A stretch of DNA of 64,000 nucleotides from Thiohalocapsa sp. ML1 (GTDB lineage Bacteria > Pseudomonadota > Gammaproteobacteria > Chromatiales > Chromatiaceae): the NCBI RefSeq assembly GCF_001469165.1, contig NZ_JABX01000016.1:59801-123800 (forward strand), written 5' to 3'. Under the pieces are notes generated by a model. That model saw nothing but the letters and a program-made list of their open reading frames with translations, had not been told where the DNA came from and searched no databases. Shown here in pieces: positions 1-8,700 of this stretch (its first letter is position 1; the number at the start of each line of letters is the position of its first letter). Made by a program: the position numbers and the translations under genes.

Positions 1-1
1 G

Positions 2-175
2 CCCCTGGTCCGCGATGCGCTGGGCGTGAGCGCCCGCGCGCGTGGCATGAGCCAACTCGCGCGCGCTACCGGGCTGACCCGCGAGGGGTCTTTACAAGGC
101 ACTGTCCGCGGAGGGCAACCCGGAGTTTTCAACGGTCCCGCACCGCGTCGCACGCCGGCCTTCACCGCGTTGACC
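2..175 (+). pseudogene. Addiction-module antidote (HigA-like) C-terminal fragment, frameshifted
   Basis: The first reading frame gives a helix-turn-helix stretch (RGMSQLARATGLTREG) typical of XRE/HigA-like antidote proteins of type II toxin-antitoxin modules. Right after it, one extra base near position 92 shifts the frame. The expected continuation (LYKALSAEGNPEFSTV) is found one frame away, followed by a stop near 173. The gene is also cut by the window edge, so the N-terminus and any toxin partner lie outside. It is followed by transposase debris, which fits decay inside a mobile-element cluster. Family identity is from the motif only. Confidence 0.6.
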
Positions 176-186
176 AGGCCCAACCG

Positions 187-402
187 GCTCACTACAGTCA
201 AGCACGTCGAAGCCCCCGTCGATGACACAGCAGTGGTCATGCACATGGCGGTTGAGGGACGCACCGAAGCGGTGGATGAAGCTCACCGCCCCGAAGCGGG
301 CATGTGCGCTGGCGCGACTGCTGCGGCGCAGATGGGTCTTGATGACGCGCAGGAGGATTCGCAGGACGGCGCTGAGGGCCTGCGGCTCGCGCTCCCCCTG
401 AT
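187..402 (-). pseudogene. IS91-like (Y2) transposase fragment
   Basis: Reading the minus strand, about 65 codons encode a segment containing RFGAVSFIHRFGASLN and HVHDHCCVIDGGFDVL. This is the conserved core of IS91-type rolling-circle transposases, where the HxHxH-like metal site is here HVHDH. There is no start codon and the conserved segment runs into unrelated sequence on both sides, so this is an internal fragment. It lies between the antidote remnant and the IS1595 transposase. Confidence 0.65.
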
Positions 403-1131
403 CTCAAACGGGCCAGCGCAGCCGTTTCGGCACCGACGACCTGGTTTCTGGCCATGCTCTTCCTCGCCCAGCAGAAGAACGGCATCGCCGCGCTTGAGCT
501 CAAGCGCCATCTCGGCGTGTCGTCTCTCACTGCGTGGCGAGTCAAGCACAAGCTGCTGCAAGTCATGAAGGAGCGGGACGACAGCCGGCAACTGTGCGGT
601 GTGATCGAGGTCGACGATGCCTACTGGGGCGGCGAGCGCCACGACGACACGCCGGGGCGCGGCTCGCCGAACAAAGTGCCCTTCATCGCCGCCTTGGCCT
701 GCAACGACGAGGGCCACCCGATCGCGCTGCGCCTGGGCAAAGTAGCCGGTTTCCGCAAGGCGGAGGCCGAGCGCTTCGCCAAGCCCCACTTCGACCCCGA
801 TGCGATCGTCCTCGGCGACGGGCTCGCCTGCTTTCGCGGCTTCGCCAGCGCCGGCTTCGAGCACCAGCCGGTGGTGATCGGCGGCGGACACCGCAGCATG
901 GCGTTGCCGGAGCTCCACTGGCTCAACACCGTGCTCGGCAACGTCAAGAACGCCATGCGCGGCACCTATCATCACGCCGGCGGCCAGCACCTGCCACGCT
1001 GCCTCGGCGAGTTCTGCTACCGCTTCAACCGCCGTTTCGACCTCGCCGCCATGCTCCCGCGTCTCGCCGGGGCCGCCGTCCGTACGCCACCCATGCCACA
1101 CCGGCTGCTGGTCGTGGCTGAGGCATGTTAA
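400..1131 (+). pseudogene. IS1595-family (ISXO2-like) transposase, 5'-truncated
   Basis: From about 439 the frame reads TTWFLAMLFLAQQKNGIAAL, the helix-turn-helix region of ISXO2-like DDE transposases, followed by the catalytic core (VIEVDDAYWGG, then GDGLACFRGF and a final YRFNRRFDL block). The N-terminal zinc-ribbon domain normally found in about the first 80 residues is missing; upstream codons are unrelated and without a plausible start (the first ATG is at 454). The C-terminus looks complete and stops at 1131. The right end abuts a broken REP-associated transposase, which suggests this IS inserted into or beside it. Probably inactive. Confidence 0.8.
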
Positions 1132-1137
1132 TAATCA

Positions 1138-1269
1138 GGCGCCACGTTGGGTGTCGGCCAAGGCGAACCGCCGATCATCATCTTCGAAGAACACCGCAGT
1201 GCGATCGATCCCGCGCAGGATCACATGCATGGGATAGCCGGCGCCGACAATGCGGGCGCGTCTGGGCAC
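1138..1269 (-). pseudogene. REP-associated tyrosine transposase (RAYT), N-terminal fragment
   Basis: From a GTG at 1269 the minus strand encodes 43 residues beginning (M)PRRARIVGAGYPMHVILRG and continuing with DRTAVFFEDDDRRFAL, the N-terminal signature of Y1/RAYT transposases. These enzymes mobilise REP palindromes. The frame is lost at about 1150, where the IS1595 end begins, so the HUH catalytic portion is absent. A second copy of the start (17 codons from a GTG at 1468) lies inside the duplicated block just upstream and breaks at a 32-bp repeat. Confidence 0.75.
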
Positions 1270-1590
1270 CAGGGCAGGGCGAGAGCAAGCGCTGAGGTGG
1301 CGGAAAGCTTAGCAGAGAAATGTGGTCTGTCCCTGTTTTCCGTGCTGTTTTCCGTGTCTGTTTTCCGTGTCCCTGTTTTCCGACTAGCAGAGAAATGTGG
1401 TCTGTCCCTGTTTTCCGGATCACATGCATGGGATAGCCGGCGCCGACAATGCGGGCGCGTCTGGGCACCAGGGCAGGGCGAGAGCAAGCGCTGAGGTGGC
1501 GGAAAGCTTAGCAGAGAAATGTGGTCTGTCCCTGTTTTCCGGAGGTGGCGGAAAGCTTAGCAGAGAAATGTGGTCTGTCCCTGTTTTCCG
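1218..1590. repeat. Duplicated 125-bp block with four copies of a 32-bp RAYT-associated repeat
   Basis: A 125-bp block is present twice (1218-1342 and 1417-1541) and looks identical. It carries the RAYT start region and ends with a 32-bp motif whose core is TGTGGTCTGTCCCTGTTTTC. That motif occurs four times (1311-1342, 1386-1417, 1510-1541, 1559-1590), with shorter CTGTTTTCCG echoes at 1340-1382. Its position directly upstream of RAYT starts suggests it is the cognate mobile repeat of this RAYT. I recall similar GGTCTGTCCCTG sequences beside RAYT genes elsewhere, but could not search for them. Confidence 0.8.
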
Positions 1591-1593
1591 ACT

Positions 1594-1884
1594 CTTGACT
1601 CATCTGCAAACTCTCAAACTGAGGTATGCCCGACAAGCGGGCTCGAGACCGCGCCGGCGCCGACTGGGAGCGCCGGCTTTCAGCCGGCTTCGCGTGCCGG
1701 GGGCTCGATGCCCCCGGCGCGCGATCTGCGGCGCGGGAGCCGGGCGGTTGCCCATGCCGCGCGGCCGGCCGGACGAGCGCGCATGTGCTCTCTGATCGGC
1801 CCGAACGCCGCCGACGCGGCATCGAGCCGCGCTGGCGGCGAGCCGGCTGGAAAGCCGGCGATCCCGGTCCGCCGCGCCGGCGGC
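1594..1884. repeat. 291-bp direct repeat, copy 1 (flanks pstS)
   Basis: Begins CTTGACTCATCTGCAAA and contains several nested palindromes (GCCGGCTTTCAGCCGGC, GGGGGCTCGATGCCCCC). The same 291-bp sequence, with only a few differences by eye, recurs at 3172-3462 in the same orientation. Copy 1 ends 7 bp before the pstS stop codon. Translations in all frames are low-complexity, so I see no gene in it. Confidence 0.85.
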
Positions 1885-1891
1885 GAGCCGG

Positions 1892-2932
1892 CTATTGAAT
1901 GGCCGGTATCTGCTCCAGCACGCGCTTGACGACGACCTCGGGCAGCGGCACGAAGTTGAGCTCCGTCGCCATGGCCTGGGCTTCCTCGCCGATCGCCCAG
2001 GTCACGAAGTCGCGCAGCGCGGCGGCGATGTCGGCGTTGCCGTGCTCGCGGAAGAACAGCATCCAGGTCAGCGTGGTGATGGGATAAGCGGCGGGGTCGG
2101 ACGGGTCGGTCACCCAGATGCGCAGGTCCTCGCCGGAGAAGTCGGCGCTTGCCAGCGCGGCCTGGCCGGACTTCTCATCCGGCTTGACGAAGTTGCCGGC
2201 GGCGTTCTCCAGCAGGGCCACCGGCGTGTTGGTCCGGCTGGCGAAGAAATACTCCATGTAGCCGATGGCGCCCGGGGTGCTGCTCACCTGCGCGGTGACG
2301 CCGTCGTTGCGCGGCGCGCCGACGAAATTGGCCAGCGCGGGCCAGCTCACGCTGGTGCCGGTGCCGATGCGCTCCCGGAAGGCCTCGTTGATGGCGGACA
2401 GGTGCTGGGTGAAGACGAAGGTCGTGCCGGAGCTGTCGGAGCGGCGCACGACGGTGATCTGCCGGTCCGGCAACTCGACGCCCGGATTCGCGGCCGCGAT
2501 GCGCGGATCATTCCAGCGGGTGATGTCGCCGGAGAAGATCGCCGGATACACGTCCCGCGGCAGGCGCAGCGCATCGACGCCACTCAGGTTGTAGGCCAGT
2601 ACGATCTCGCCCGCGGTCATCGGCAGCACGACCACGCCGCCGTTGACCTGCGCGACCTCCTCATCGGTGGTGGCGGCGTCGCTGGCCGCGAAGTCCACGG
2701 TCCGGTTGATCAGGTTGCGCACCCCGGCGCCGCTGCCGACCGACTGATAGTCGATACGCACGCCGCGTGTGGCACGGTTGTAGTGCCGGAACCAGGCGGA
2801 GTAGATCGGGAACGGAAAGCTGGCCCCGGCGCCGGTAATGCGAAGCTCCCGTGCATCAATGGGCGTGCTGACCGGGAGCAACAGGGCGAGGCCGAGGGCT
2901 AGCATAGCCGTCGAGGTGAATGACGCGCGCAT
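1892..2932 (-). CDS. pstS: Phosphate ABC transporter substrate-binding protein PstS
   Basis: The 346-residue protein has an N-terminal signal peptide (hydrophobic MLALGLALLLPVS, likely cleavage after DAR) and the PstS phosphate-binding signatures GAGASFPFPIYSAW near the mature start, YQSVGSGAGV, and RSDSSGTTFVFTQHL. It captures phosphate in the periplasm for the PstCAB importer. The start at 2932 is chosen because the signal peptide begins there; a longer reading from 3007 adds a non-signal-like leader. No pstC, pstA or pstB follows, so this is a stand-alone pstS. A Pho box lies 79 bp upstream. The gene sits exactly between two 291-bp direct repeats, so it could be excised or amplified by recombination. 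Confidence 0.93.
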   Translation of the reverse strand: MRASFTSTAMLALGLALLLPVSTPIDARELRITGAGASFPFPIYSAWFRHYNRATRGVRIDYQSVGSGAGVRNLINRTVDFAASDAATTDEEVAQVNGGVVVLPMTAGEIVLAYNLSGVDALRLPRDVYPAIFSGDITRWNDPRIAAANPGVELPDRQITVVRRSDSSGTTFVFTQHLSAINEAFRERIGTGTSVSWPALANFVGAPRNDGVTAQVSSTPGAIGYMEYFFASRTNTPVALLENAAGNFVKPDEKSGQAALASADFSGEDLRIWVTDPSDPAAYPITTLTWMLFFREHGNADIAAALRDFVTWAIGEEAQAMATELNFVPLPEVVVKRVLEQIPAIQ

Positions 2933-3010
2933 GGTGTTTGACCCTTGCAGAGGAGTTGCAAACCGCGCTTGAGCAGGCGCGCTCAAGCGGCGTAAGACTA
3001 GCCTCATCCG

Positions 3011-3028
3011 ATGACATCCTGATGACGG
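3011..3028 (-). promoter_or_regulatory. Candidate Pho box upstream of pstS
   Basis: On the minus strand the sequence CCGTCATCAGGATGTCAT is two 7-bp PhoB half-sites (consensus CTGTCAT) separated by 4 bp. Ten bases downstream is TAGTCT, a plausible -10 element, which is the usual PhoB promoter geometry. It lies 79 bp before the pstS start, supporting induction under phosphate limitation. Confidence 0.65.
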
Positions 3029-3094
3029 ACGCGGGCGGCCTTGATCATCACTCCAACCAGCGCGCGGGGGCTGCTACGGAGCGCGGCGGCTGTA

Positions 3095-3142
3095 GGGCCG
3101 AGGGCCGAGGATGGCTCTCTCGGCCCTCGGCCCGCGGCCCGC
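3095..3142. repeat. GGGCCGA heptamer array with inverted arm
   Basis: Two GGGCCGA units (3095-3108) are followed by the reverse-complement arm (CTCGGCCCTCGGCCC, about 3118-3132). The RNA of either strand would form a hairpin. It sits about 30 bp before the second 291-bp repeat; the same pairing recurs at 4254-4348. Confidence 0.75.
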
Positions 3143-3171
3143 ACGGCCCTTCCCCCAGGTGTCGTCGTACA

Positions 3172-3462
3172 CTTGACTCATCTGCAAATTCTCAAACTGA
3201 TCTATGCCCGACAAGCGGGCTCGACACCGCGCCGGCGCCGACTGGGAGCGCCGGCTTTCAGCCGGCTTCGCGTGCCGGGGGCTCGATGCCCCCGGCGCGC
3301 GATCTGCGGCGCGGGAGCCGGGCGGTTGCCCATGCCGCGCGGCCGGCCGGACGAGCGCGCATGTGCTCTCTGATCGGCCCGAACGCCGCCGACGCGGCAT
3401 CGAGCCGCGTCGGCGGCGAGCCGGCTGGAAAGCCGGCGATCCCGGTCCGCCGCGTCGGCGGC
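3172..3462. repeat. 291-bp direct repeat, copy 2
   Basis: Same orientation and length as the copy at 1594-1884, starting CTTGACTCATCTGCAAA. It differs at only a few positions by eye (for example GCGTCGGCGG in place of GCGCCGGCGG near the end). No coding signal is seen. Confidence 0.85.
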
Positions 3463-3573
3463 CCGCCCGGCAAGGCTGCGTCCGCTGATGCCGTTCATTG
3501 CCTAGGAGGGTCGCGACGATCCATCGGGGCCCACGGCGACCAGTGCAGCGGCGCCGGCCTGGGCGCCCTCGTC

Positions 3574-3618
3574 CGGTTGCCCGTCATGCGGTTGACCGTC
3601 ATGCGGTTGACCGTAATG
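3574..3618. repeat. 15-bp tandem repeat, three units
   Basis: Three units of CGGTTGACCGTCATG (the first has CCC for ACC, the third TAATG at its end) lie in the spacer 10 bp beyond the P460 stop codon. Confidence 0.8.
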
Positions 3619-3627
3619 GTGCGTGCC

Positions 3628-4104
3628 TTAGTCACGCAGTTGGCTGAAGACGTAGTCCTGTTCTCGTTGCGGCTGATGGCAGGCAAAACAGGCTGACGCA
3701 GCATTGTCACCCACGACCCGCTTGTTCGGATCGCCGCCGCCAAAGCCTTCGAAACCCCAACCACCGGTTGCGGCGAACTTCGTGCTGTCTTTATGCATCA
3801 CGCCCACCACCTTGCGCGCGCCTTCCGTGACGGCGTTCTCGTCATGCTCGGCTGCGAGCAGATCAAAGATGATGACGGCGCCGTCCGGGAATTGCGTGCC
3901 GCGATAGCCCGCCAACGCCTTGTCGTTGGCATAGATGTGATGAATGCCGCCGAAATCGCCATACAGTGGGTGCCCTTCCTCGATCACCATGCTCTTCACA
4001 TGATGCCAGTCCCGGTAGTCTGCCGGATAAGGGACCTCGGGCTCCGCGGCGAGCGCAACGGTGGGCAAGGTGACACCGATTAGGGTCAGGATCTTCGCGT
4101 TCAT
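3628..4104 (-). CDS. Cytochrome P460 family protein
   Basis: A 158-residue exported c-type cytochrome. It has a signal peptide (MNAKILTLIGVTLPTVALAA), then the cytochrome P460 fold, and a C-terminal haem-binding CFACH motif (CXXCH, residues about 141-145) followed by REQDYVFSQLRD. P460 proteins bind haem c through a lysine cross-link and in some organisms oxidise hydroxylamine or handle NO; the substrate here is unknown. The length matches small P460/c'-beta proteins. A broken relative of the same family lies at 5541-5726, with a MarR regulator between them, so the two may once have formed one regulated cluster. Confidence 0.88.
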   Translation of the reverse strand: MNAKILTLIGVTLPTVALAAEPEVPYPADYRDWHHVKSMVIEEGHPLYGDFGGIHHIYANDKALAGYRGTQFPDGAVIIFDLLAAEHDENAVTEGARKVVGVMHKDSTKFAATGGWGFEGFGGGDPNKRVVGDNAASACFACHQPQREQDYVFSQLRD

Positions 4105-4253
4105 CAGTTGCTCTCCGATTTCAGATCGGCGATCGCAGCGCCGATGTTGAGGTGGAACGGCGATGTGCCGTTAACAGAGGAGGCAAAGCCTCAGACCGAC
4201 CGCGGCACGAAGCGCTTGCTTGTGCGCCCCGGTCGTCGCCGCAGGTGAACCAA

Positions 4254-4348
4254 GGGCCAAGGGCCGAGGGCCGCGGGGGGGCTCCCTTGGCCCTCGGCCC
4301 TTTTGCCCGCAAGCGCGCCGTGTCGCCGCGAAACTTGACTCATCTGCA
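4254..4348. repeat. GGGCCRA heptamer hairpin plus 15-bp CTTGACTCATCTGCA motif
   Basis: GGGCCAA and GGGCCGA units (4254-4274) are followed by an inverted arm (TTGGCCCTCGGCCC, 4288-4301), then 33 bp later by CTTGACTCATCTGCA (4334-4348). The same 15-mer starts both 291-bp repeats at 1594 and 3172, and the copy at 3172 is also preceded by a GGGCCGA hairpin. The 15-mer marks where a small reading frame on the minus strand breaks off. Confidence 0.75.
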
Positions 4349-4504
4349 GAGATTCTGCGCCCCCAAGCAATCTATGGCGGAGGCTGACGCGGCCGGGTGT
4401 ACGACCTCGCGGTGGACGGGTGCCGGATCGATGGCGTTGGCGGGCGGCTGTTCGGCCGCAACGCAGATCTGGCAACCGGCATGGTCAGTGGCAGACGATT
4501 TCAC
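4340..4504 (-). pseudogene. Truncated 54-codon reading frame behind a MarR-type operator
   Basis: A GTG at 4504 stands 7 bp after AGGAG, giving a 54-residue frame starting VKSSATDHAGCQICVAAEQ with a CQIC pair. I do not recognise the family. The reason to list it is context: its start region has the same arrangement (GTTAGGA-N-TCCT overlapping the ribosome-binding site) as the neighbouring marR gene, and its 3' end runs into the CTTGACTCATCTGCA motif. It looks like the 5' end of a MarR-regulated gene cut by a repeat. It could also be non-coding. Confidence 0.3.
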
Positions 4505-4506
4505 GT

Positions 4507-4517
4507 AAGGACTCCTA
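4507..4517 (-). promoter_or_regulatory. MarR-like operator, site 2
   Basis: Minus strand TAGGAGTCCTT, a near-perfect dyad around a central base. It matches TAGGATTCCTA at 5171-5181 in the marR start region, and in both cases the AGGA doubles as the ribosome-binding site. Confidence 0.45.
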
Positions 4518-4573
4518 ACTATGTAGGACAAAAGAAGCCCCGATCACAAGGAATGGGGCGGTTCAAGCCGCCA

Positions 4574-5167
4574 TTAGGCGGCCGATGCGTGCTCCGCGCA
4601 GTCGACTCGCAGGTGTCGCTCGGCCATGGGCGCGCCGACGAACGCGCAGAAATGCGGAGTGCTCGTGCCCGGGGCGACGTTCTCGCGGAAATGCCGACAG
4701 GTCACGCAGGTGCGTTGCGGCGCGATCAGGTGGCGCTGCTGCAGGTGCCGGATCATCTTGATCACCATTCGGAGCAGCGACTCCTGCTCGGCCGGCGAGA
4801 GGCCGGCGACGATCGGCGCGAAACTGCTGGGCCACGCCTGCGCTGCTCGATTTCCGTCGGGCGTCGCCTTCAGGGCAACTGCGCGAGCGTCCGCGGCATC
4901 GGCGTACTTGCACACCAGTGTCTTCCGCTCTAGGGCCGCCACCGCATCGCTGGCCGTGGCCTTGCGCACACCGACATGGGCTGCCGCAGCGGTGAGCCGG
5001 GCGCCGTCTGGGCGATTGGCGATGAACCGCAGGATGTCAGCTTGAGTCGGTGACAGACCAGCGGCCGCCGCCGCCTGCCAATCGAGCTGCCGGGCGACGG
5101 CGGCCAGTCGGGTGAGCCCGTCGGCCAACCGGCGATCCAGCGGTTCTGACATCTGATCGAAGTTCAT
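4574..5167 (-). CDS. MarR-family regulator with C-terminal four-cysteine motif
   Basis: A 197-residue protein. Residues about 10-145 form a MarR winged helix (ATASDAVAALERK as recognition region, ATPDG as the wing). The last 50 residues add a Cys cluster absent from classical MarR: CVTC, then PHFC and LRVDCAEH, four cysteines spaced to bind a metal or Fe-S cluster. I infer a redox- or metal-sensing regulator; proteins with this tail are known in proteobacteria, but I do not know a characterised one. The start at 5167 is preceded by AGGA inside a palindrome (5171-5181) likely to be its own operator. It stands between an intact P460 gene and a P460 remnant. Confidence 0.8.
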   Translation of the reverse strand: MNFDQMSEPLDRRLADGLTRLAAVARQLDWQAAAAAGLSPTQADILRFIANRPDGARLTAAAAHVGVRKATASDAVAALERKTLVCKYADAADARAVALKATPDGNRAAQAWPSSFAPIVAGLSPAEQESLLRMVIKMIRHLQQRHLIAPQRTCVTCRHFRENVAPGTSTPHFCAFVGAPMAERHLRVDCAEHASAA

Positions 5168-5170
5168 AGA

Positions 5171-5181
5171 TAGGAATCCTA
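5171..5181 (-). promoter_or_regulatory. MarR-like operator, site 1 (marR start region)
   Basis: Perfect 11-bp dyad TAGGATTCCTA on the minus strand, 3 bp upstream of the marR ATG and overlapping the ribosome-binding site. A near copy stands at the same position relative to the GTG at 4504. Suggests autoregulation. Confidence 0.5.
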
Positions 5182-5306
5182 ACCAAAACGCGGGCATTGT
5201 CAACCCCGGTCCGGGGTGCGGGCTTCCGATCCGCGCGGGCGCCGCGCCGGCAGCAGCCCCTGCGCGGTGGAAGTGCACCGCTCGGGTTGGGCAAACGCCC
5301 CAACTG

Positions 5307-5348
5307 GAAGTTTGAAGTTTGAAGTTTGAAGTTTGAAGTTTGAAGTTT
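5307..5348. repeat. GAAGTTT heptamer array, six units
   Basis: Six perfect tandem GAAGTTT units plus a partial one, in the spacer upstream of marR. The same word occurs in the array at 16703-16807. A GGGCCGA-type fragment (CTCGGCCCTCGGCCCT) follows at 5376-5406. Confidence 0.95.
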
Positions 5349-5540
5349 GAAGCGGGCCTCACATGAGCCTGTTCTCCTCGGCCCTCGGCCCTGCCCTCAG
5401 CCCTGCCCCACGCACGGCAGTGCAAACCGCTGGCGTCGCGCAGCGCCGCCCATCTGGCACGCCTCCTGAATCCGGTCCGGTATCCATGCCGCACTGAGGG
5501 CGCCCGCGCCTGGTGCCTCACACCGACTCGATGCGGCGTC
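5349..5540. other. Spacer without a recognisable gene
   Basis: Apart from the short CTCGGCC heptamer fragment at 5376-5406, I see nothing here that supports a gene or a clear terminator. Confidence 0.5.
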
Positions 5541-5726
5541 GTGGCCGGCGAGCCGCCACCTCGGGGAGAGAACGACGATGGCGAGGCGTTCGACATCGAT
5601 CCGGCCCGGGACTGCTTCGACTGCCATACCCAGGTGCAGGAGCGCGACTACGTGTTCGCGCGGCCGCGCAACGTCGGCGCGCTGTCGACGGTGCTCGGCG
5701 CCACGCAGCAGGCCGGTTCACCCTGA
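5541..5726 (+). pseudogene. Cytochrome P460-like C-terminal fragment
   Basis: A 61-codon frame ends with DPARDCFDCHTQVQERDYVF, closely matching the C-terminus of the P460 gene at 3628-4104 (CFACHQPQREQDYVF), including the haem CXXCH motif. The signal peptide and the body of the fold are missing, so it is a remnant. It ends 17 bp before the P-type ATPase start and runs in the same direction. Confidence 0.6.
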
Positions 5727-5743
5727 CGCAATAGGATCGATGC

Positions 5744-8700
5744 ATGAAAGAGACCGCTCAGACTCGCCCTAACGATCATCGCGCGGACGATTACGGCGAG
5801 GCCTCCAGCGGGGAGCCCCGGGAGGACGATGCCTGGCACGAGCTCGCGGCCGAGGACGCACTGTGCGCCCTGCACAGCGGCCGCGACGGCATCTCCGATG
5901 CCTCCGCCCGCCGGCGGCTGGAAGCATTCGGGGACAACCAGGTCGGCGAGCGTCGCGAGGTGAGCGCTTGGGCGGTGTTGCTGCACCAGTTCACGAGCCC
6001 GCTGATCTACGTTCTGCTGGCGGCGTTGGCGGCCACCCTCGCCATCGGTCTGATCACGGGCGAGCAACGCTGGGCGGACGCGATCGTCATCGGGGCCGTC
6101 CTGGTTATCAATGCGACCATCGGCTTCTTCCAGGAGTATCACGCCGAGCACGCCGTTGAGGAGCTGATGAAGATGGTGGCCCCGAAGGCCACGGTGATTC
6201 GCGATGGCCGGCCGCGCGAGATCGACGCCACGACGCTGGTACCCGGGGACGTCGTGCGTATCGGCCAGGGTGGGGTGGTGCCGGCGGATCTGCGCCTCAT
6301 CGACGTGCAGGGTCTGCAGGCCAACGAGGCCGCCCTGACCGGGGAATCGGTCCCGGTGCACAAGAGCGCACGGCCGCTGCGCGAGGCGGGCGCGGACCTG
6401 GGCCTGGCCGAGCAGCAGAACATGGCCTTCATGGGCACGGCGGTCACCTCGGGCCGCGCCACCGGGCTGGTGGTCGCGACCGGTCAGGACACCGCCATTG
6501 GCCGAATAGCCGAGCAGATCGAAGCGACCGAGCAGACGCAGACCCCGCTGGAGCGGCGCATCCGCCAGCTCTCCATCTGGATCACCTGGGGCATCCTCGT
6601 CGTCGCCGCCATCGCCTTTGGTGTTGGCCTGCTGATGGGGCACGACTGGACGAGCATGCTGTTGCTCGGGATCGCGCTGGCCGTGGCGGCCGTGCCGGAG
6701 GGGCTGCCGATCGTCGTCACCGTCGCGCTGGCCATCGGCGTGCGGCGCATGGCGCAGCGGCATGCGGTCATCCGCCGCCTGCCAGCCGTGGACACGCTGG
6801 GCGCGTGCACCACCATCATCTCGGACAAGACCGGCACCCTGACCGAGAACCGCATGACCGTGCGGAGCCTCTATGCGGGCGGCAACGACTACGCCCTGCG
6901 CGGCAAGGTGCGGGCGCGGGAAGGCAAGGTCGAGCTGGACGGCAGCGCCGTCGACGTACAGGCGCAGCGCGCGCTGTTCGAGACCCTGCTGGTCGGCGTG
7001 CTCTGCAACGATGCGCAATTAGGCGAGCCAAGCGAGCGCGGCAAGCGGCAGCGGTCCGGGGACGCGGGCAACGACGGCGATCGGGACCGGGAGGCGAGCC
7101 AGGGCGACCCTATGGAGGTCGCACTTCTGTACGCCGCCTACAAGGCGGGGCTGGACCCCAGCGCGCTGCGCGCGCGCTGGCGGCGCACGGACGAGATCCC
7201 GTTCCAGACCGAGCGGCGATTCATGGCGACCATCCACGCGGCGACCATCCACGAGCCTCGCGACGGCCGGCCGCGGCGGGACGACGTGCTCGGCGCCCCG
7301 CTGGTGGCCATCAAGGGCGCGCCCGAGGCGGTGCTGGACATGTGCCATGCGCTGCGGGGCGCCGACGGCGAGGAGGCGCCGCTCGATCGCGACAAGCTGC
7401 GCGCGGCGAATGAGGCGCTGGCCGGCCGGGGTCTACGGGTGCTGGCGATGGCCATGGGCGAAGGCGACGACGCGGTGGACGCCGTCAAGCGCGACCAGCC
7501 GGCGCGCCGATTCGTCTTTGCGGGCTTCCAGGGCATGCTCGATCCGCCCCGCGCCTCCGCCGCACAAGCGGTGGACGACTGCCACCGGGCCGGCATCAGG
7601 GCGATCATGGTGACCGGCGACCACGCCCGCACGGCCGCGGCCATCGCGCGCCAGGTGCACATCGATCGGCCTGTCGAGCGCGACAGCGCGCACACTGTCG
7701 AGCAGGAGCCGGCCCGGGACCGCGACCGGGACCGCCGGCGCGGCAGTGCCGAGATTCGGGTGCGGCTCGACGTGGGCGCGTTCCCGAACGGCTGGACGCC
7801 CGCCCCCGGGGAGCTGATCAGCGTCCAGACCCGCATGCCCAAGGAGCGGGAGGTGCGCGTCGTCCTGGAGATGGCGGGCGCCGACGGCCGAGCGGGCCGG
7901 TCCGGCGCGGAGCGTTCGTCATCGGAGCAGGCGCAGGAGCAGGCGAACGGCCGCCTACCGGAGGTCCATACCGGCGCGGACATCGAGGATTGGTCCGACG
8001 AAGAGCTGGACGAGGCGCTCGGGCGTGTCAACGTGTTTGCTCGTGTGGAGCCCATCCAGAAGACCCGGCTCGTCGAGCGGCTGAAGGCCAACAACGAGAT
8101 CGTCGCGGTCACCGGCGACGGCGTGAACGATGCCCCGGCGCTCAAGGCCGCACACATCGGCGCCGCCATGGGTGCCGGCACGGATGTCGCCAAGGAGGCC
8201 AGCGACATGGTCGTCACCGACAACAACTTCGCGAGCGTGTATCACGCCGTGGAAGAGGGCCGGACGGCGTTTCGCAACGTGCGCATGGCCACCTTCTTTT
8301 TGCTTTCCACCGGCGCGGCCATCGTGATCATGATCCTGACCGCGCTCGGTCTCGACTGGCCGCTGCCGCTGCTCCCGGCCCAGATCCTGTGGCTCAACGT
8401 GGTGACCAACGGCATCGCCGATGTCGCCCTCGCGTTCGAGCCCGGCGAGAAGGCCCTGTTTCGGCGCCCGCCGCGCCCGCCGAACGAAGGCGTGCTCGAC
8501 CGGACCCTGATCGAGCGTCTGGTGCTGGTGGGCATCTGGCTCGCGGCCGGCTCTCTAGGGGTGTTTCTGTGGCAATGGGGGTTCGACTTCCGCACCTTCA
8601 CCCCCGGCAGCGACGACAACCTGGCCCTAGCCCGCACCGCCGCGCTGACCACCATGGTGCTGTTCCAGATGGTGCACGTCTTCAATTGCCGCAGCGAAGA

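Noticed and set aside
1640..1890. Small proteins encoded in the 291-bp repeats
   Set aside because: Open frames exist in several phases on both strands, as expected at this GC content, and their translations are low-complexity Arg/Ala/Gly/Pro strings.
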